NCBI GenBank assembly: GCA_934457145.1 | Contig: CAKSHP010000008.1 | Span: 1-64,000, forward strand | Direction: 5' to 3' | Source: an uncultured Clostridia bacterium | Lineage (GTDB): Bacteria; Bacillota; Clostridia; UBA1381; UMGS1253 | DNA length: 64,000 nucleotides | Part shown: positions 52,801 to 61,772 of the stretch, piece after piece | Layout: each line of letters starts with the position of its first letter | Numbering within the stretch: position 1 is the first letter of the stretch | Made by a program: the position numbers and the translations under genes | The notes under the pieces: model-generated | The model's input: the letters and a program-made list of their open reading frames with translations, nothing else | The model's database searches: none | What the model was told of the DNA's origin: nothing

Positions 52801-54828
52801 TGATAATTCCTTTGTCTGTACCAAAGCGCCGTCTTTATATTCGGAAATCACCATATAAATATCCGCAGGCGTCTGAACATATCCTTCAAAACGGCCCTTT
52901 GCCGCGCCCGAATAAAGCTGATTTACTGCCTTGTCATTTACAAGCACCGAAGATTTCATTTTCATGGCTTCTTTAAAATAGTAAACCGCTTTGTGACGAT
53001 TATCTAAAGCCTTAACCTTTATAAACATACCGTCTTTTAAAACCGTATCGTCATCACACTCACTTTTGCCCATATATGCAATAACGCTTGCGCCGTTCGG
53101 AACGGTAAGCATATTTTTAAAATCACCGACCGTCATTTTACCGTAACCGGAAATAACGTTTTTATCTGTTATATTTTTTTCAGACACAGATGTGTTAATA
53201 TTCATAACAGATGTGTCAACACTGTTCATACCCGTTATGGGCATTATACATAAATTATCGTAATATGTATTTTTTTCGCTGCTTTCAGGACCGTAAGAAT
53301 GAAGCATAGCTTCTATAATTCTGTTAAAGCTTGAAAGTATGTTCCAGTTAATTTCGGTCACAAACTCGCCGTTAATATAAAGAATTGCTTTTTTTGTAAC
53401 CTGTGAGGCAAAAATTGTTATATGATACCATGTGTTTGCCTCGTATCTGCCGACGTTGTTGTATGAAAACTGAATTGATCCGTCGTTTTTAAAAGAAATA
53501 ACGTCATTGTAGTTTTGCTGTCCGCCGGAAGCGTTTTCATAGCGGATTGTCATTCCGGCATTTGAATCGCAGCGGTCTGTTTTAAAGTCAAACGCAATTG
53601 CAAAGCAATCTTCGCCGACATCTGTGCGCAGCATGTTAAGCTTTCTTGCGCTCGTTTTTCCGTTTGGTGCGGTTTTAATTTTTATTACGGTTTCGCCGTC
53701 CTCCAAAACGCCCGATGCGCTGTCGCCTTCAGAGCTGTAAACCGTTATGCCGTCTATTGTCTGATTGTTTTCAAACGTTTTGCCCAGCAGGCTGTCAAAA
53801 CCGTTGTATACAAGAACCGACGGTGTGTATGTTGTAAGGGTGTAGTAGGCATATTTGTTGTCTGCTGTCTTTATTCTTACGTATCCTGCGCTTATTATAC
53901 CGGTCTGTTCGTTTTTGCTTTCGTCTTCAACTATTATCTCGCAGCCCTCGGGTGCAGTAAGAAGATTTTTAAATTCGCTCACGCTCAGCTCCGCGTTAGC
54001 GCTTATGCTTTTTGCCTGCTGCGAAATCATAATATCGCTGCTTTGCGATGTTAACGTTACGGGAGTTATAACGGGCTCTTCGGTTACAACCTTTGCATAG
54101 AAGTTATCTATATAATTTGTGGTTTTTGCGTATTTTCCGTCAACCTTTTGCGGACGCATAAACATTCTGTAGAAGTTAACTCTTGATGTGGATGTGCCGA
54201 TTTTGTCGGTCAGGTCCATATTTTCTATAACCTTGCTTCCGTTATAGTAAACGTCTAAAAGGTTTGCGCCGGTATGCAAAACAAAATCAAAGCTTACCCA
54301 TGTGTTAAGCGGAATATAGCTTGTAAGGGTTTGTCCGTTTACCATTGTTTTTCCGCTTGAATTGTTTGCCATGCTGACAAGCGCAAACGACTTTCTCTGA
54401 TTGTCCTGATTTTGAACGTCAAGTCTTATGTCTTTTGTGCCGTAGTAACTGTCAAGTGCAAACTCATATCCCCAGCAAAAAATATCATTTTCGCTGAAAT
54501 TTTCAATTCCTGCGGTTGTTCTTGTGCGTGTCCATTGAAAATAAGGATAAGTCTGCTCATTTGTAATGGTTACGGACTCGTCATGGTCGATTTTAAGCGC
54601 AAACGCCGTGTCATCTGCGGCTTTTCCGAAAAGTCCGCTTTCGCCGACTGCTAAGCTTAAACCTTCTGTAATGTTTCCGAGCTCCATCTCATCCGGCACA
54701 CCGCTTTCGTAGCCGGTAAAAGTTTGAAGCCATGTTTTGCTGCCAATTTCGGTCTGAGCTGCAAACACAGATGTTAAACAGCTTAAAACTATACTGATAC
54801 ACAAAACAATTCCAATAAATTTCTTCAT
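49840..54828 (-). CDS. Giant secreted multidomain polysaccharide deacetylase
   Basis: A 1662-residue protein with a signal peptide ending VFAA. In order: a LamG/concanavalin-like domain (about 30-250); a short module SVSEFKNLLTAPEGCEI (about 278-335); a second LamG-like region (about 345-535); a repeat of the module VGDFKNMLTVPNGAS (about 563-625); a NodB deacetylase with MDDGY at about 747 and MSHSYTH at about 798; a beta domain with FNHPLTIKSQMPSDW at about 1013; an Ig-like region (about 1080-1180); and three InlB-like repeats (AFMYWKDADSG, EFAGWYTGDN, AFSYWERDG). No SLH or LPXTG anchor is seen. It likely modifies extracellular glycans. Confidence 0.85.
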   Translation of the reverse strand: MKKFIGIVLCISIVLSCLTSVFAAQTEIGSKTWLQTFTGYESGVPDEMELGNITEGLSLAVGESGLFGKAADDTAFALKIDHDESVTITNEQTYPYFQWTRTRTTAGIENFSENDIFCWGYEFALDSYYGTKDIRLDVQNQDNQRKSFALVSMANNSSGKTMVNGQTLTSYIPLNTWVSFDFVLHTGANLLDVYYNGSKVIENMDLTDKIGTSTSRVNFYRMFMRPQKVDGKYAKTTNYIDNFYAKVVTEEPVITPVTLTSQSSDIMISQQAKSISANAELSVSEFKNLLTAPEGCEIIVEDESKNEQTGIISAGYVRIKTADNKYAYYTLTTYTPSVLVYNGFDSLLGKTFENNQTIDGITVYSSEGDSASGVLEDGETVIKIKTAPNGKTSARKLNMLRTDVGEDCFAIAFDFKTDRCDSNAGMTIRYENASGGQQNYNDVISFKNDGSIQFSYNNVGRYEANTWYHITIFASQVTKKAILYINGEFVTEINWNILSSFNRIIEAMLHSYGPESSEKNTYYDNLCIMPITGMNSVDTSVMNINTSVSEKNITDKNVISGYGKMTVGDFKNMLTVPNGASVIAYMGKSECDDDTVLKDGMFIKVKALDNRHKAVYYFKEAMKMKSSVLVNDKAVNQLYSGAAKGRFEGYVQTPADIYMVISEYKDGALVQTKELSKTVSKAFSEDVLLDSEVFEAPGVEIRFNVYDNKTDLNKLIDEKIVAYSDNLELSSEIMGAYGGKDAIYSITMDDGYTQSLKKYYKPWFDKYNLVGSSLSICTWMTPEFLAVAKPMVKKGQLGVMSHSYTHPGTAAALEANLTKEIAGSQKFLQKTFPGEDVLSYGPGGGVTSNNILAKVKETYYASRTGTRGYNDFNISGDAWYDVNVQGVLGSSDNNWKSSENKYDGVSAATMNGWLDYAVENNKWLVEMWHSVCWPTAEGSTTYESDGGYRPIPADIGEEHLKYASALQSNGKIWVAKFDDAVKYLREKNSSALVDTATKTSRKITLTNDLDKTIFNHPLTIKSQMPSDWKYAKITQGDIVTYKEVLSDENGSYIIYDALANFDEIVIEKADELKESKDIEKLSISIPENLEQNILEGESFEAVNFNVTSDISNIDKNDIVWYVDASPAARGESFSYTPGGDGEKIICARYAGKYSVNLRVNSSVTVPSKSVVISNLKFRGNSVTLAENEQEFDANGTLKFMWGDMSNEKMSFQHGWFAAIKNIPEALTDAKFMTTGADFDGTGTTNYLEFDVDRSVVVVGMFEGDATKTALASDGWTICSSSLNSELYNKYHYMRGDKTSYFTYMFYKEFKKGSVSIPYSGVNAWAKGGGFAIVEKAETTSVTLATTGSAVIANGENLGPTATKDYAPGQTLSLSAQGDGAFMYWKDADSGLIVSYNKDYEFTVGSKRSLIAIFADSEKAYVTFRNINGFVLAEGAADNITVPQNPYVYGYEFAGWYTGDNIKTSLKAGDSVNVSENTLYFAGFAKKDTTYTIKVDTDEKTYLYNDKVTVNAESEKDGKAFSYWERDGKAASYNTNYSFYVTANSTLVAVYDENVNNKNVLVMANPVMADQTRIAFFAERNIDDSLTVIENGILLGKNENLSIDSANVIKAVAKNNTKNGQFTIRKKDVSSGDVWYGRAYAICADSKGNTQIIYSNEVSMTVE

Positions 54829-54910
54829 TTTTCCTTCCTCCCAAATTTTTTTGACAATATCATTTTTCTGTTATGCATTATGTGAAAAATATATGCTATT
54901 GACAATTTTT

Positions 54911-54938
54911 ATTATATTATATACAGCGAAATAGTCAA
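54911..54938 (-). promoter_or_regulatory. Promoter of the giant deacetylase gene
   Basis: Minus strand TTGACT, a 16-base spacer, TATAAT, about 80 bases before the ATG at 54828. Confidence 0.6.
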
Positions 54939-55029
54939 TACTAATTATTTATTATGATAAAATAAGAATAAAAAACATCAATTTTTTTGCATTTTGACAA
55001 ATGCTTAAAAATTTTTTTTCAAAAAAGGC

Positions 55030-55058
55030 TTGACATTTAGATTGCAGTGTAGTATTAT
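55030..55058 (+). promoter_or_regulatory. Promoter of the GntR-ABC operon
   Basis: TTGACA, a 17-base spacer, TATTAT. It overlaps the operator palindrome at its downstream edge. Confidence 0.75.
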
Positions 55059-55087
55059 TGTATTAGCCAAGTAGTACAGTAATACAA
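55058..55087 (+). promoter_or_regulatory. Candidate GntR/YtrA operator palindrome
   Basis: Arms TTGTATTA (55058-55065) and TAATACAA (55080-55087) are perfect inverted repeats with a 14-base gap, covering the predicted transcription start. Autoregulation by the GntR protein encoded at 55102 is the natural reading. Confidence 0.65.
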
Positions 55088-55101
55088 AAAGGAGGTATCA
55101 T

Positions 55102-55479
55102 ATGAACTGGAAATTCAGCAGCGACCGGGCGATATATTTGCAGATAGTTGAACAGATAAAGCTGTTTATCGTATCAGGATATTTTGCCAAAGGAAACAAA
55201 ATTGCGTCTGTGCGCGAGCTGGCAGCGAATGCAGGGGTTAATCCAAACACTATGCAAAAGGCTTTGACTGAGCTTGAGAGGGAAGGTCTTTTATATTCTA
55301 ACCGCACCAGCGGAAGATTTATAACAGACAATTCAGAACTGATAGCGTCTGCAAAAAGGGAATTTGCAAATGAAAAAGTTGCAGACTTTCTTTTAAGCAT
55401 GAAAAAGCTCGGCTACACAAAACAGGAAAGTGTGCAGTTAATTGAAAATTATGATATGGGAGGAAAAGATAATGAATGA
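55102..55479 (+). CDS. GntR-family transcriptional regulator (YtrA subfamily)
   Basis: A 125-residue regulator with a GntR winged helix (IYLQIVEQIKLFIVSG, SVRELAANAGVNPNTMQKALTELEREGLL) and only a short C-terminal dimerisation tail, as in YtrA-type proteins. These repress linked ABC transporter genes, usually in response to wall-active antibiotics or stress. AAGGAGG precedes the ATG. The end overlaps the start of the ABC ATPase gene by eight bases. Confidence 0.9.
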   Translation: MNWKFSSDRAIYLQIVEQIKLFIVSGYFAKGNKIASVRELAANAGVNPNTMQKALTELEREGLLYSNRTSGRFITDNSELIASAKREFANEKVADFLLSMKKLGYTKQESVQLIENYDMGGKDNE

Positions 55480-56173
55480 AAACATATTTGAATGCCGCGG
55501 TCTGTCAAAAAACTATGGCAGCACACAGGTATTAAAAAACGTCAGCTTTGGCCTGACCCGCGGAAAAATTGTTGGGCTTTTGGGACCTAACGGGAGCGGA
55601 AAAACAACATTGATAAAACTTGCAAACGGGCTTTTAACCCCAACATCGGGAGGAATCTTTATAAATGGTAAAAAACCTGGAGTTGAAACAAAGAAAGCCG
55701 TTTCTTACCTTGCCGATTGCGTTTGTCTTCCGGATTGGATGACAATTGACGAACTTATCAGCTTTTTTGAAGGGTTTTATGACAATTTTAATGCACCGAA
55801 AGCGCATGAGATGATTAACAATCTTAATCTTGACAGCACTAAAAAGCTGAAAACGCTTTCAAAGGGCAACAAAGAAAAAGTTCAGCTTATACTCACGATG
55901 AGCCGTGATGCGGATTTGTATCTTTTAGATGAACCTATGGGAGGCGTGGATCCCGTAACACGCGAATATATATTAAACACAATAATTTCAAATTACAACC
56001 AAAATTCCACCGTTGTGATATCGACGCATTTGATTTCCGAGGTTGAAAAGATTTTAGACGAATTTATTTTTATTAACAACGGCGAAATAGTGATGCAGGA
56101 TGCGGTGGATAATGTCAGAAGTGAAAGAGCTATGAGCATCGACTCATTATTCAGGGAGGTATTCAAATGTTAA
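55472..56173 (+). CDS. ABC transporter ATP-binding protein
   Basis: A 233-residue ATPase. Walker A is GPNGSGKT at 38-45, the signature LSKGNKEKVQ lies at about 132, and Walker B is LYLLDEP followed by GGVDP. It is in the YtrB/BcrA-like group of the YtrA operons. The ATG at 55472 is preferred to one 30 bases earlier because GGGAGGAAAAG precedes it. It overlaps the permease gene by seven bases. Confidence 0.93.
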   Translation: MNENIFECRGLSKNYGSTQVLKNVSFGLTRGKIVGLLGPNGSGKTTLIKLANGLLTPTSGGIFINGKKPGVETKKAVSYLADCVCLPDWMTIDELISFFEGFYDNFNAPKAHEMINNLNLDSTKKLKTLSKGNKEKVQLILTMSRDADLYLLDEPMGGVDPVTREYILNTIISNYNQNSTVVISTHLISEVEKILDEFIFINNGEIVMQDAVDNVRSERAMSIDSLFREVFKC

Positions 56174-56973
56174 GAAAATTGACAAAATACGAATTTAAGG
56201 CGAGCGGAAGGCTGCTGTTGCCGCTGTATGCAGGAATACTTATCATGGCTGTGCTGTCGGGAATTTTTACAAGAATTTCTTCCGAGGCATTTGCCGATTT
56301 GGCTGCAAATATGCCGAAATTTATATCGTTTTTTACAACCATTTCAATGGTATTGTATATACTGTCGATCATGGCAGGAGTGTTTTTAAGCTTCATTGTG
56401 TCAATCATACGTTTTAAGCGAAATCTGTTTGATGCCGAGGGTTATTTGATGAATACGCTGCCTGTTACAACGTCGCAGAATATCACAGCAAAAATGTTTG
56501 TTGCTTCGTCATATCAGATATTGGGCATGCTTGTTTATGCAGTTTCGGTATTTATATTTATGCTTATATCGGTTGATAAATTTTTTATAAATTTTACTGA
56601 TTTTTTTGAACTGCTCTGGAAATTTATGCTGAAAACAGAAAGCGGCAATTTGATTTTATTTGCGATAGAGTCGGTTGTAATAGCGATAGTTAGCTTTTTT
56701 TGTATAAATCTTATGTTTTATGCGGCAATAAGCGTTGGTCACAGCGCAAATTCACACAGAGTTGCAAAATCAATCGGCGTATATATTTTGCTTTATGTTA
56801 TCGGACAGATTATTTTATTTTATATCGTACCTGCTGCGATAATCCCGATACCGTATACAATGCTGTCAATGCATATCATTTTAATCGGAACGGCTGTTGC
56901 TGAAGCGGTGTATGCGGCGGCATACTTTTTAATAACGCATTATTTTATCAAAAATAAGCTGAATCTTCAATAG
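56167..56973 (+). CDS. ABC transporter permease
   Basis: A 268-residue membrane protein with about six hydrophobic segments (GRLLLPLYAGILIMAVLSG, ISIMAGVFLSF-like). Its N-terminal MLRKLTKYEFKASGR is common in ABC-2-like permeases of GntR-ATPase operons. It forms the membrane part of the transporter with the ATPase before it. The substrate is unknown; peptides, antibiotics or lipid-linked precursors are possible. The start overlaps the ATPase end. Confidence 0.82.
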   Translation: MLRKLTKYEFKASGRLLLPLYAGILIMAVLSGIFTRISSEAFADLAANMPKFISFFTTISMVLYILSIMAGVFLSFIVSIIRFKRNLFDAEGYLMNTLPVTTSQNITAKMFVASSYQILGMLVYAVSVFIFMLISVDKFFINFTDFFELLWKFMLKTESGNLILFAIESVVIAIVSFFCINLMFYAAISVGHSANSHRVAKSIGVYILLYVIGQIILFYIVPAAIIPIPYTMLSMHIILIGTAVAEAVYAAAYFLITHYFIKNKLNLQ

Positions 56974-57053
56974 CATAAACGGCTGATACATAAATATCCG
57001 TGCGATATGATTGCGCCGTATGACAAAAAAGATTTTAAAAATGAATATATTAT

Positions 57054-57095
57054 AAAAGTACCGTGATATCTGTTGTGTATATCACGGTACTTTTT
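57054..57095 (+). terminator. Terminator of the GntR-ABC operon
   Basis: A 16-base perfect stem AAAAGTACCGTGATAT/ATATCACGGTACTTTT with a T run. The 56974-57283 gap otherwise holds only the promoter below. Confidence 0.85.
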
Positions 57096-57203
57096 GCTTG
57101 TTTTATCAGTGTAAAATCAGTGCAAATCGGCTTTGTAGCTGATAAAAGCGTTGTTTGCAATTGAAAGCTTTGCCACAAATAAAAAACTGCCTGAAAAAAT
57201 AGC

Positions 57204-57232
57204 TTGCAATACACCGCCGCGTTTGGTATAAT
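57204..57232 (+). promoter_or_regulatory. Promoter of the exonuclease gene
   Basis: TTGCAA, a 17-base spacer, TATAAT, about 50 bases before the start. Confidence 0.65.
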
Positions 57233-57283
57233 TAAAAGGTATTGTTAAAAGAAACGAAAAATTAAACTTCGGAGATGTGTATT

Positions 57284-58273
57284 TTGAATTATATTGTTTT
57301 TGACATGGAGTGGAATCAGCCAATATCCAAAAACAGCTATCCGTATGTAAAAATAGGCAGCCAGCTTACAAACGAAATTATCCAGATCGGCGCCTACAAA
57401 CTAAATGACAAATTTCAAATAACGGACAGCTTTTGCAGATATGTGCATCCTTCATTTTATAAAAAATTGAACAGAAATGTTTTAAAGATTACTGAGCTTG
57501 ACAAAGAAAATATCGAAAACGGTGACGACTTTATCGATGTTTTTGAAGACTTTATGACATGGTGCGGAAAGAATTTTTGCTTTTTCACATGGGGGGGCGA
57601 TGATATTTCGGTTATGCGCCAAAATATTAACTTTTATTCACTGTCGCCCGATAAAATTAAAAACTGGTATAACCTACAGCTTATTTATTCAAAAGAGGTT
57701 TTAAATAATTCGGTGCAGTGTGCGTTGAATTCTGCAATGGAACATTTCGGCATTGATGTGTCGGAGGCACGCCATCTTCATGATGCGTTAAACGATGCAT
57801 ACTATACCGCACTTATATTTCAAAAGCTTAATATAAAAGATGCTATTAAAAACTATGCTCCGCCGTCAGACTATAAGCTTATATGCTGCGGCCTGGCGGA
57901 AAAAAGAGTGGGGCTTTATAAAACAAAAGAACTTGCATTTCAGGATAAAAAGGTGTGTGATGTAAACTGTCCGCTTTGCGGAAACGAATTGGTATGCGTG
58001 GTTCCCTGGTTTAACAATAACGCCAGATATAACTATATAGGAAAATGCAAAAATCACGGCGAATTTTTATCGCGTATACGTTTTGAAAAAAATAAAAGCT
58101 CTCTTTTGTACGCCTTTAAAAACGTTAAAAAAACCGATGCCGATACAATTAAAAGAATAAAAGAAAAAAATCTTGAACGCACAAAGCGCATAGACATGTG
58201 GGCAAATTCAAAAAAGCGGCGTCCGAAAAAACATTCGCTTTGGAAAAATATTTTCAGGCGCAAAACGCCGTGA
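57284..58273 (+). CDS. DEDDh-type 3'-5' exonuclease with C-terminal zinc-ribbon-like tail
   Basis: A 329-residue nuclease of the DnaQ/RNase T fold. Catalytic motifs are YIVFDMEWN (Asp, Glu), FTWGGDD (Asp), and HLHDALNDAYYTA (His and Asp). Residues about 220-260 carry CPLCGNEL and a later Cys/His pair, a possible zinc ribbon, then a Lys/Arg-rich tail that may bind nucleic acid. TTG at 57284 is preferred because CGGAG is nine bases away and homologues begin NYIVFD. It could act on RNA or DNA. Confidence 0.85.
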   Translation: MNYIVFDMEWNQPISKNSYPYVKIGSQLTNEIIQIGAYKLNDKFQITDSFCRYVHPSFYKKLNRNVLKITELDKENIENGDDFIDVFEDFMTWCGKNFCFFTWGGDDISVMRQNINFYSLSPDKIKNWYNLQLIYSKEVLNNSVQCALNSAMEHFGIDVSEARHLHDALNDAYYTALIFQKLNIKDAIKNYAPPSDYKLICCGLAEKRVGLYKTKELAFQDKKVCDVNCPLCGNELVCVVPWFNNNARYNYIGKCKNHGEFLSRIRFEKNKSSLLYAFKNVKKTDADTIKRIKEKNLERTKRIDMWANSKKRRPKKHSLWKNIFRRKTP

Positions 58274-58310
58274 TATATAAAAAAACATTTAAGAAAGGAT
58301 GAAAATTATT

Positions 58311-60791
58311 ATGGAAATTTTAAAAAGACTTTTAAGCATTTCGCTTGTAATATGTGTTATGTTTATAAATCTGCCGCGCACTAAGGCAAATGCCGCAGAC
58401 TATAAAACATACACCGCGCAGATAACAGCTGCTCCGAACGGCGCCGATTCGATTATATCAATGACTTTTGACGACGGCTTGTATGACACGGCTGTGTTTT
58501 TAAACAAAATGTTTAAAATATATAATCTTAAAGGCAGTGCAATGATGCTTCCGGCTAACATTTCTTCAAATACTAACCTTATAAAAAGCTGGCAGACGCT
58601 TTTCTCCGACGGTTATCTTGAAGCTCAGAACCATTCTGCTACGCATATGGTGCTCCCGTCGGACAGCTGGGCAAAAGCAAACGACGGAAAATATCTTGAA
58701 AATAATACTGCTGAAAACTATCAAAAAGAATTAATCGATTCAAAAACAACTCTTACAGCTCTTTTTGATAACGATATAGTGGCTTTTGCGCCTTCAAACA
58801 ACACTCTTTCGGATGATGCATATGAAATTGTGAGAAAAAATTACTATGCTGTAAGAAGCGGCAGCCGCGGACTGCAAAGCCTTGATCCGACGGTCGGCAC
58901 GCTTACCGAAGGCAGTTGGCACAATCTTAAGATGCGCGGTCTTTACGACGGAAAATCTTCCGACAGCGAAAAAAACAAACAGCGATTAATCGGATATGTT
59001 GACGAAGCTGCACAAAACAAAGGCTGGCTTGTGACAATGTGTCATTCTATTACAAAAACTTCGGGCGATGCAACGGAAAGCGAAGCCGAAGCAATGTTTC
59101 GCCGCATTTCATACTATCAAAACAGAGGACAAATGGTTTCAATGACTTTCGGTGACGCTGTAAAATATATTCGTGAGCGCCAGATGTCAACAGTAAACGA
59201 ATATGAAAATGAAAACGGATTATTTGTTGAAATTAACATGGAAAAAAACACGGCAGACTCGCTTGTGCTCGATGAAAAAATATTTAACTATCCGCTCACT
59301 GTTAAAGCGCAGGTTCCGTCTGACTGGAGCGCAGTATCTTATATTTGCGCAGGCGAAAATATAACAGCGCCCGTATTTACACAGGATGGCAATGCGTATG
59401 CATACATAAATGTTGTTCCGAACAGCGGCAGCGTGCTTTTATCTTCTGCGGTTATATCAAATGCAGAAAACGAAAAAGCAGAGGTGGATGTTTTATACGT
59501 AAACGGTGAGGTTGTAAGCGATTTTAATAAAAATATAACAAATTTAAGCATACCGCTTGAGCCGAACAGCACATACCCTTCAATCGAGGCTGTAAGCTTT
59601 AATGAAAGCACTGTCGTAACCCAAAAGAAAATCACTTTCCCGGGCAGCACTCTTATTACGGCGAAAAACGGCGATACAACAAAAACGTATAATATTAATT
59701 TTTACATAGAAGAGGGAATTTATGATTTTAACGCTCCGCATGCCGGATCGGAGCTTTCAAAAATCGAGCTTGGTAGCTTTTATCTTTGGTATCTGAGCGG
59801 GCAAAGCTGGGCGCTTCTTTCAAATTCAAACACATCTTCAATGTTTGATAAACAGATTATTATAAACCGCTCAAAAAACCATGCCGGAGCAAACACGCTT
59901 TCGCAGCCCTGGTATGCCGGTGCATACAGCGGAAAAAACGGCGAACCTTATTACTACAGTTTTAAATCGTCTTTGGACTGCACGGTTTATTTTGTAAACG
60001 TTGAAAATGCTCTTTGGCAAAACCGTCCCGACGACTGGAAGGACGCGCCGAACGATGTTAAAATTTTTTCAAAAACAGGACAAAGGCTTGTTTATAAAGA
60101 GTTTAAAGCAAACGAACAGATAAATCTTCCGAATTTCGGCGTATCCGATACGTGGACAGATACAACCAAACGCTACGAGTCAAACCCCGGTTTCTTTGTT
60201 GTGGTTTTAAAAGAAAACAAAGACCTCGTAAGTTCTGACGTGCTTACAATTAAAAACGGTCTTATTCATGGTTATGAAAATAAAACCATAGGCGAAATAA
60301 AAAGCCTTTTAAACTTAAGCGAAGGCTGCACGGTTTCGTTTTTTGACAGCTCCGATTTATCGGGCAGCGAGGCAGACGACGATTTGTATGCTTCAAATTC
60401 GTTTTATGCAAAGGTTACGGATGACCAAAATAACGAAACATACCTTTCTTTCGGCACGGCAAGCTATCGTTTGGGCGAGATAAAAACCTCCTGCACAAAC
60501 ACATCTAAAAAGCTGTCGTTTAAAAAAGGAACGCTGACAGCGTCTGTAAGCCTTGAAAACTACACGAAAAATCTTCCGCTCACAATTATTGCCGCGCAGT
60601 ATGACAATAGCGGAAAGCTTATAAACTTTGCCTGCGCTGATAAAATATCAACCGACACGGAAGATGAAATATCGGTTGACTTAAATATTACCGAAACCGA
60701 AAATACAACAGTTAAAATAATGCTTTTTAACGATACAGACAGCGTTTCGCCTTATCTTAACAGCGTAACGCTTAAGCCGGTAGTAAAATAA
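58311..60791 (+). CDS. Secreted polysaccharide deacetylase, paralogue of the giant gene
   Basis: An 826-residue protein with a signal peptide ending about residue 30. The NodB domain starts at about 45 (SMTFDDG, then NHSATHM), followed by the beta domain FNYPLTVKAQVPSDW at about 326. A central beta-rich region follows, then the module TIGEIKSLLNLSEGCTV at about 655-715. The deacetylase, NYPLTVKAQ-type domain and the module are all shared with the giant protein at 49840-54828, so the two arose by duplication and domain shuffling. The ATG at 58311 is spaced better from AAAGGA than an ATG at 58299. Confidence 0.83.
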   Translation: MEILKRLLSISLVICVMFINLPRTKANAADYKTYTAQITAAPNGADSIISMTFDDGLYDTAVFLNKMFKIYNLKGSAMMLPANISSNTNLIKSWQTLFSDGYLEAQNHSATHMVLPSDSWAKANDGKYLENNTAENYQKELIDSKTTLTALFDNDIVAFAPSNNTLSDDAYEIVRKNYYAVRSGSRGLQSLDPTVGTLTEGSWHNLKMRGLYDGKSSDSEKNKQRLIGYVDEAAQNKGWLVTMCHSITKTSGDATESEAEAMFRRISYYQNRGQMVSMTFGDAVKYIRERQMSTVNEYENENGLFVEINMEKNTADSLVLDEKIFNYPLTVKAQVPSDWSAVSYICAGENITAPVFTQDGNAYAYINVVPNSGSVLLSSAVISNAENEKAEVDVLYVNGEVVSDFNKNITNLSIPLEPNSTYPSIEAVSFNESTVVTQKKITFPGSTLITAKNGDTTKTYNINFYIEEGIYDFNAPHAGSELSKIELGSFYLWYLSGQSWALLSNSNTSSMFDKQIIINRSKNHAGANTLSQPWYAGAYSGKNGEPYYYSFKSSLDCTVYFVNVENALWQNRPDDWKDAPNDVKIFSKTGQRLVYKEFKANEQINLPNFGVSDTWTDTTKRYESNPGFFVVVLKENKDLVSSDVLTIKNGLIHGYENKTIGEIKSLLNLSEGCTVSFFDSSDLSGSEADDDLYASNSFYAKVTDDQNNETYLSFGTASYRLGEIKTSCTNTSKKLSFKKGTLTASVSLENYTKNLPLTIIAAQYDNSGKLINFACADKISTDTEDEISVDLNITETENTTVKIMLFNDTDSVSPYLNSVTLKPVVK

Positions 60792-60870
60792 TTTATAAAA
60801 GCTTTCATAAAAATGCCGCAAGCAATTAAATTTCAATTGTTTACGGCATTTTTTACAGCGTATAAATTTT

Positions 60871-61767
60871 TTATTTTATAAGCTTATTTATTAAATCATA
60901 CATAAGCTCGTCGCGGTTTATGTAATAAACATAGCGCATAGGATGTCCGTTATCATTTAGCGAATAAAGATTATCATACGTGGGAAGATGAGTGTTTATA
61001 ATTTTTGATTCCATAAACCGTTCGTCGTCGTTTAAAAGCCATGCAACTGCCGTAACGTCCCAGATAACGCGGCTCCATGATTTTCCTTTTGCATAGCTTT
61101 CGGTTGTGTCAACAGTGTTTTTTGAAAGATAATCCGAAAGCTTGTTTTTGCCGGTAAGCCAGTAGTCAAGCTCCGGTTTTGAAATGTAAAAACCGCTGAC
61201 AACTCCTATGCACGGGAGTTGTACGAAAGGCACGCCGCTGTTCATAACAACTCTTGCTGCCGCAACATCCTGGCACATATTAAATTCGTTTGTGTCTTTG
61301 TAATGAAGAGCGTGTCCGCCAAGCCATACCACAACAATGTTTTCTTTAATTTCGGGCGCAATAAGCATTGCCGAGGCAATATTTGTTATAGCAGCTATGC
61401 CTATAACATAAAGAGGATTGTCCGGCGAATATTTTTTTGCGCGGTTTGCCAAATCCTTTGCTGCATCGCTGATAACGGGGGTTTGTTCATCTTTTAAATA
61501 AGTATCAGAGCCTTTGAAAACATCTTGCTTTTCATCTAACAAGTCTAAAAGCTTAATAATTTCAGCATAGCTTTTTTCTATTCCGTCCTTTGGGTTTTCG
61601 GAGTACGGCGCCGCATATATTGCTTTGGTGTTAAGCTTTTCTTTTGACCGCAGAAGATATGCGATTGCAAACTGATCGTCGATTTCACAGGACGCATCGG
61701 TATCCAAAACAACGTCAACCTTTCTTTCCGGCACGGATAAATTTTTCATAAACTGCATGTAATCCAT
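60871..61767 (-). CDS. Nucleoside hydrolase
   Basis: A 298-residue inosine/uridine-preferring-like hydrolase. The metal site is DTDASCEIDDQFAIAYLL (DTDxxxExDDxxAI pattern), with GIAAITNIASAM and CQDVAAARVV following. It cleaves nucleosides to base and ribose. It lies directly downstream of the PfkB-type kinase gene (61773-63002), five bases apart, so released ribose could be phosphorylated next. The substrate range is not determined. Confidence 0.9.
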   Translation of the reverse strand: MDYMQFMKNLSVPERKVDVVLDTDASCEIDDQFAIAYLLRSKEKLNTKAIYAAPYSENPKDGIEKSYAEIIKLLDLLDEKQDVFKGSDTYLKDEQTPVISDAAKDLANRAKKYSPDNPLYVIGIAAITNIASAMLIAPEIKENIVVVWLGGHALHYKDTNEFNMCQDVAAARVVMNSGVPFVQLPCIGVVSGFYISKPELDYWLTGKNKLSDYLSKNTVDTTESYAKGKSWSRVIWDVTAVAWLLNDDERFMESKIINTHLPTYDNLYSLNDNGHPMRYVYYINRDELMYDLINKLIK

Positions 61768-61772
61768 AATTT

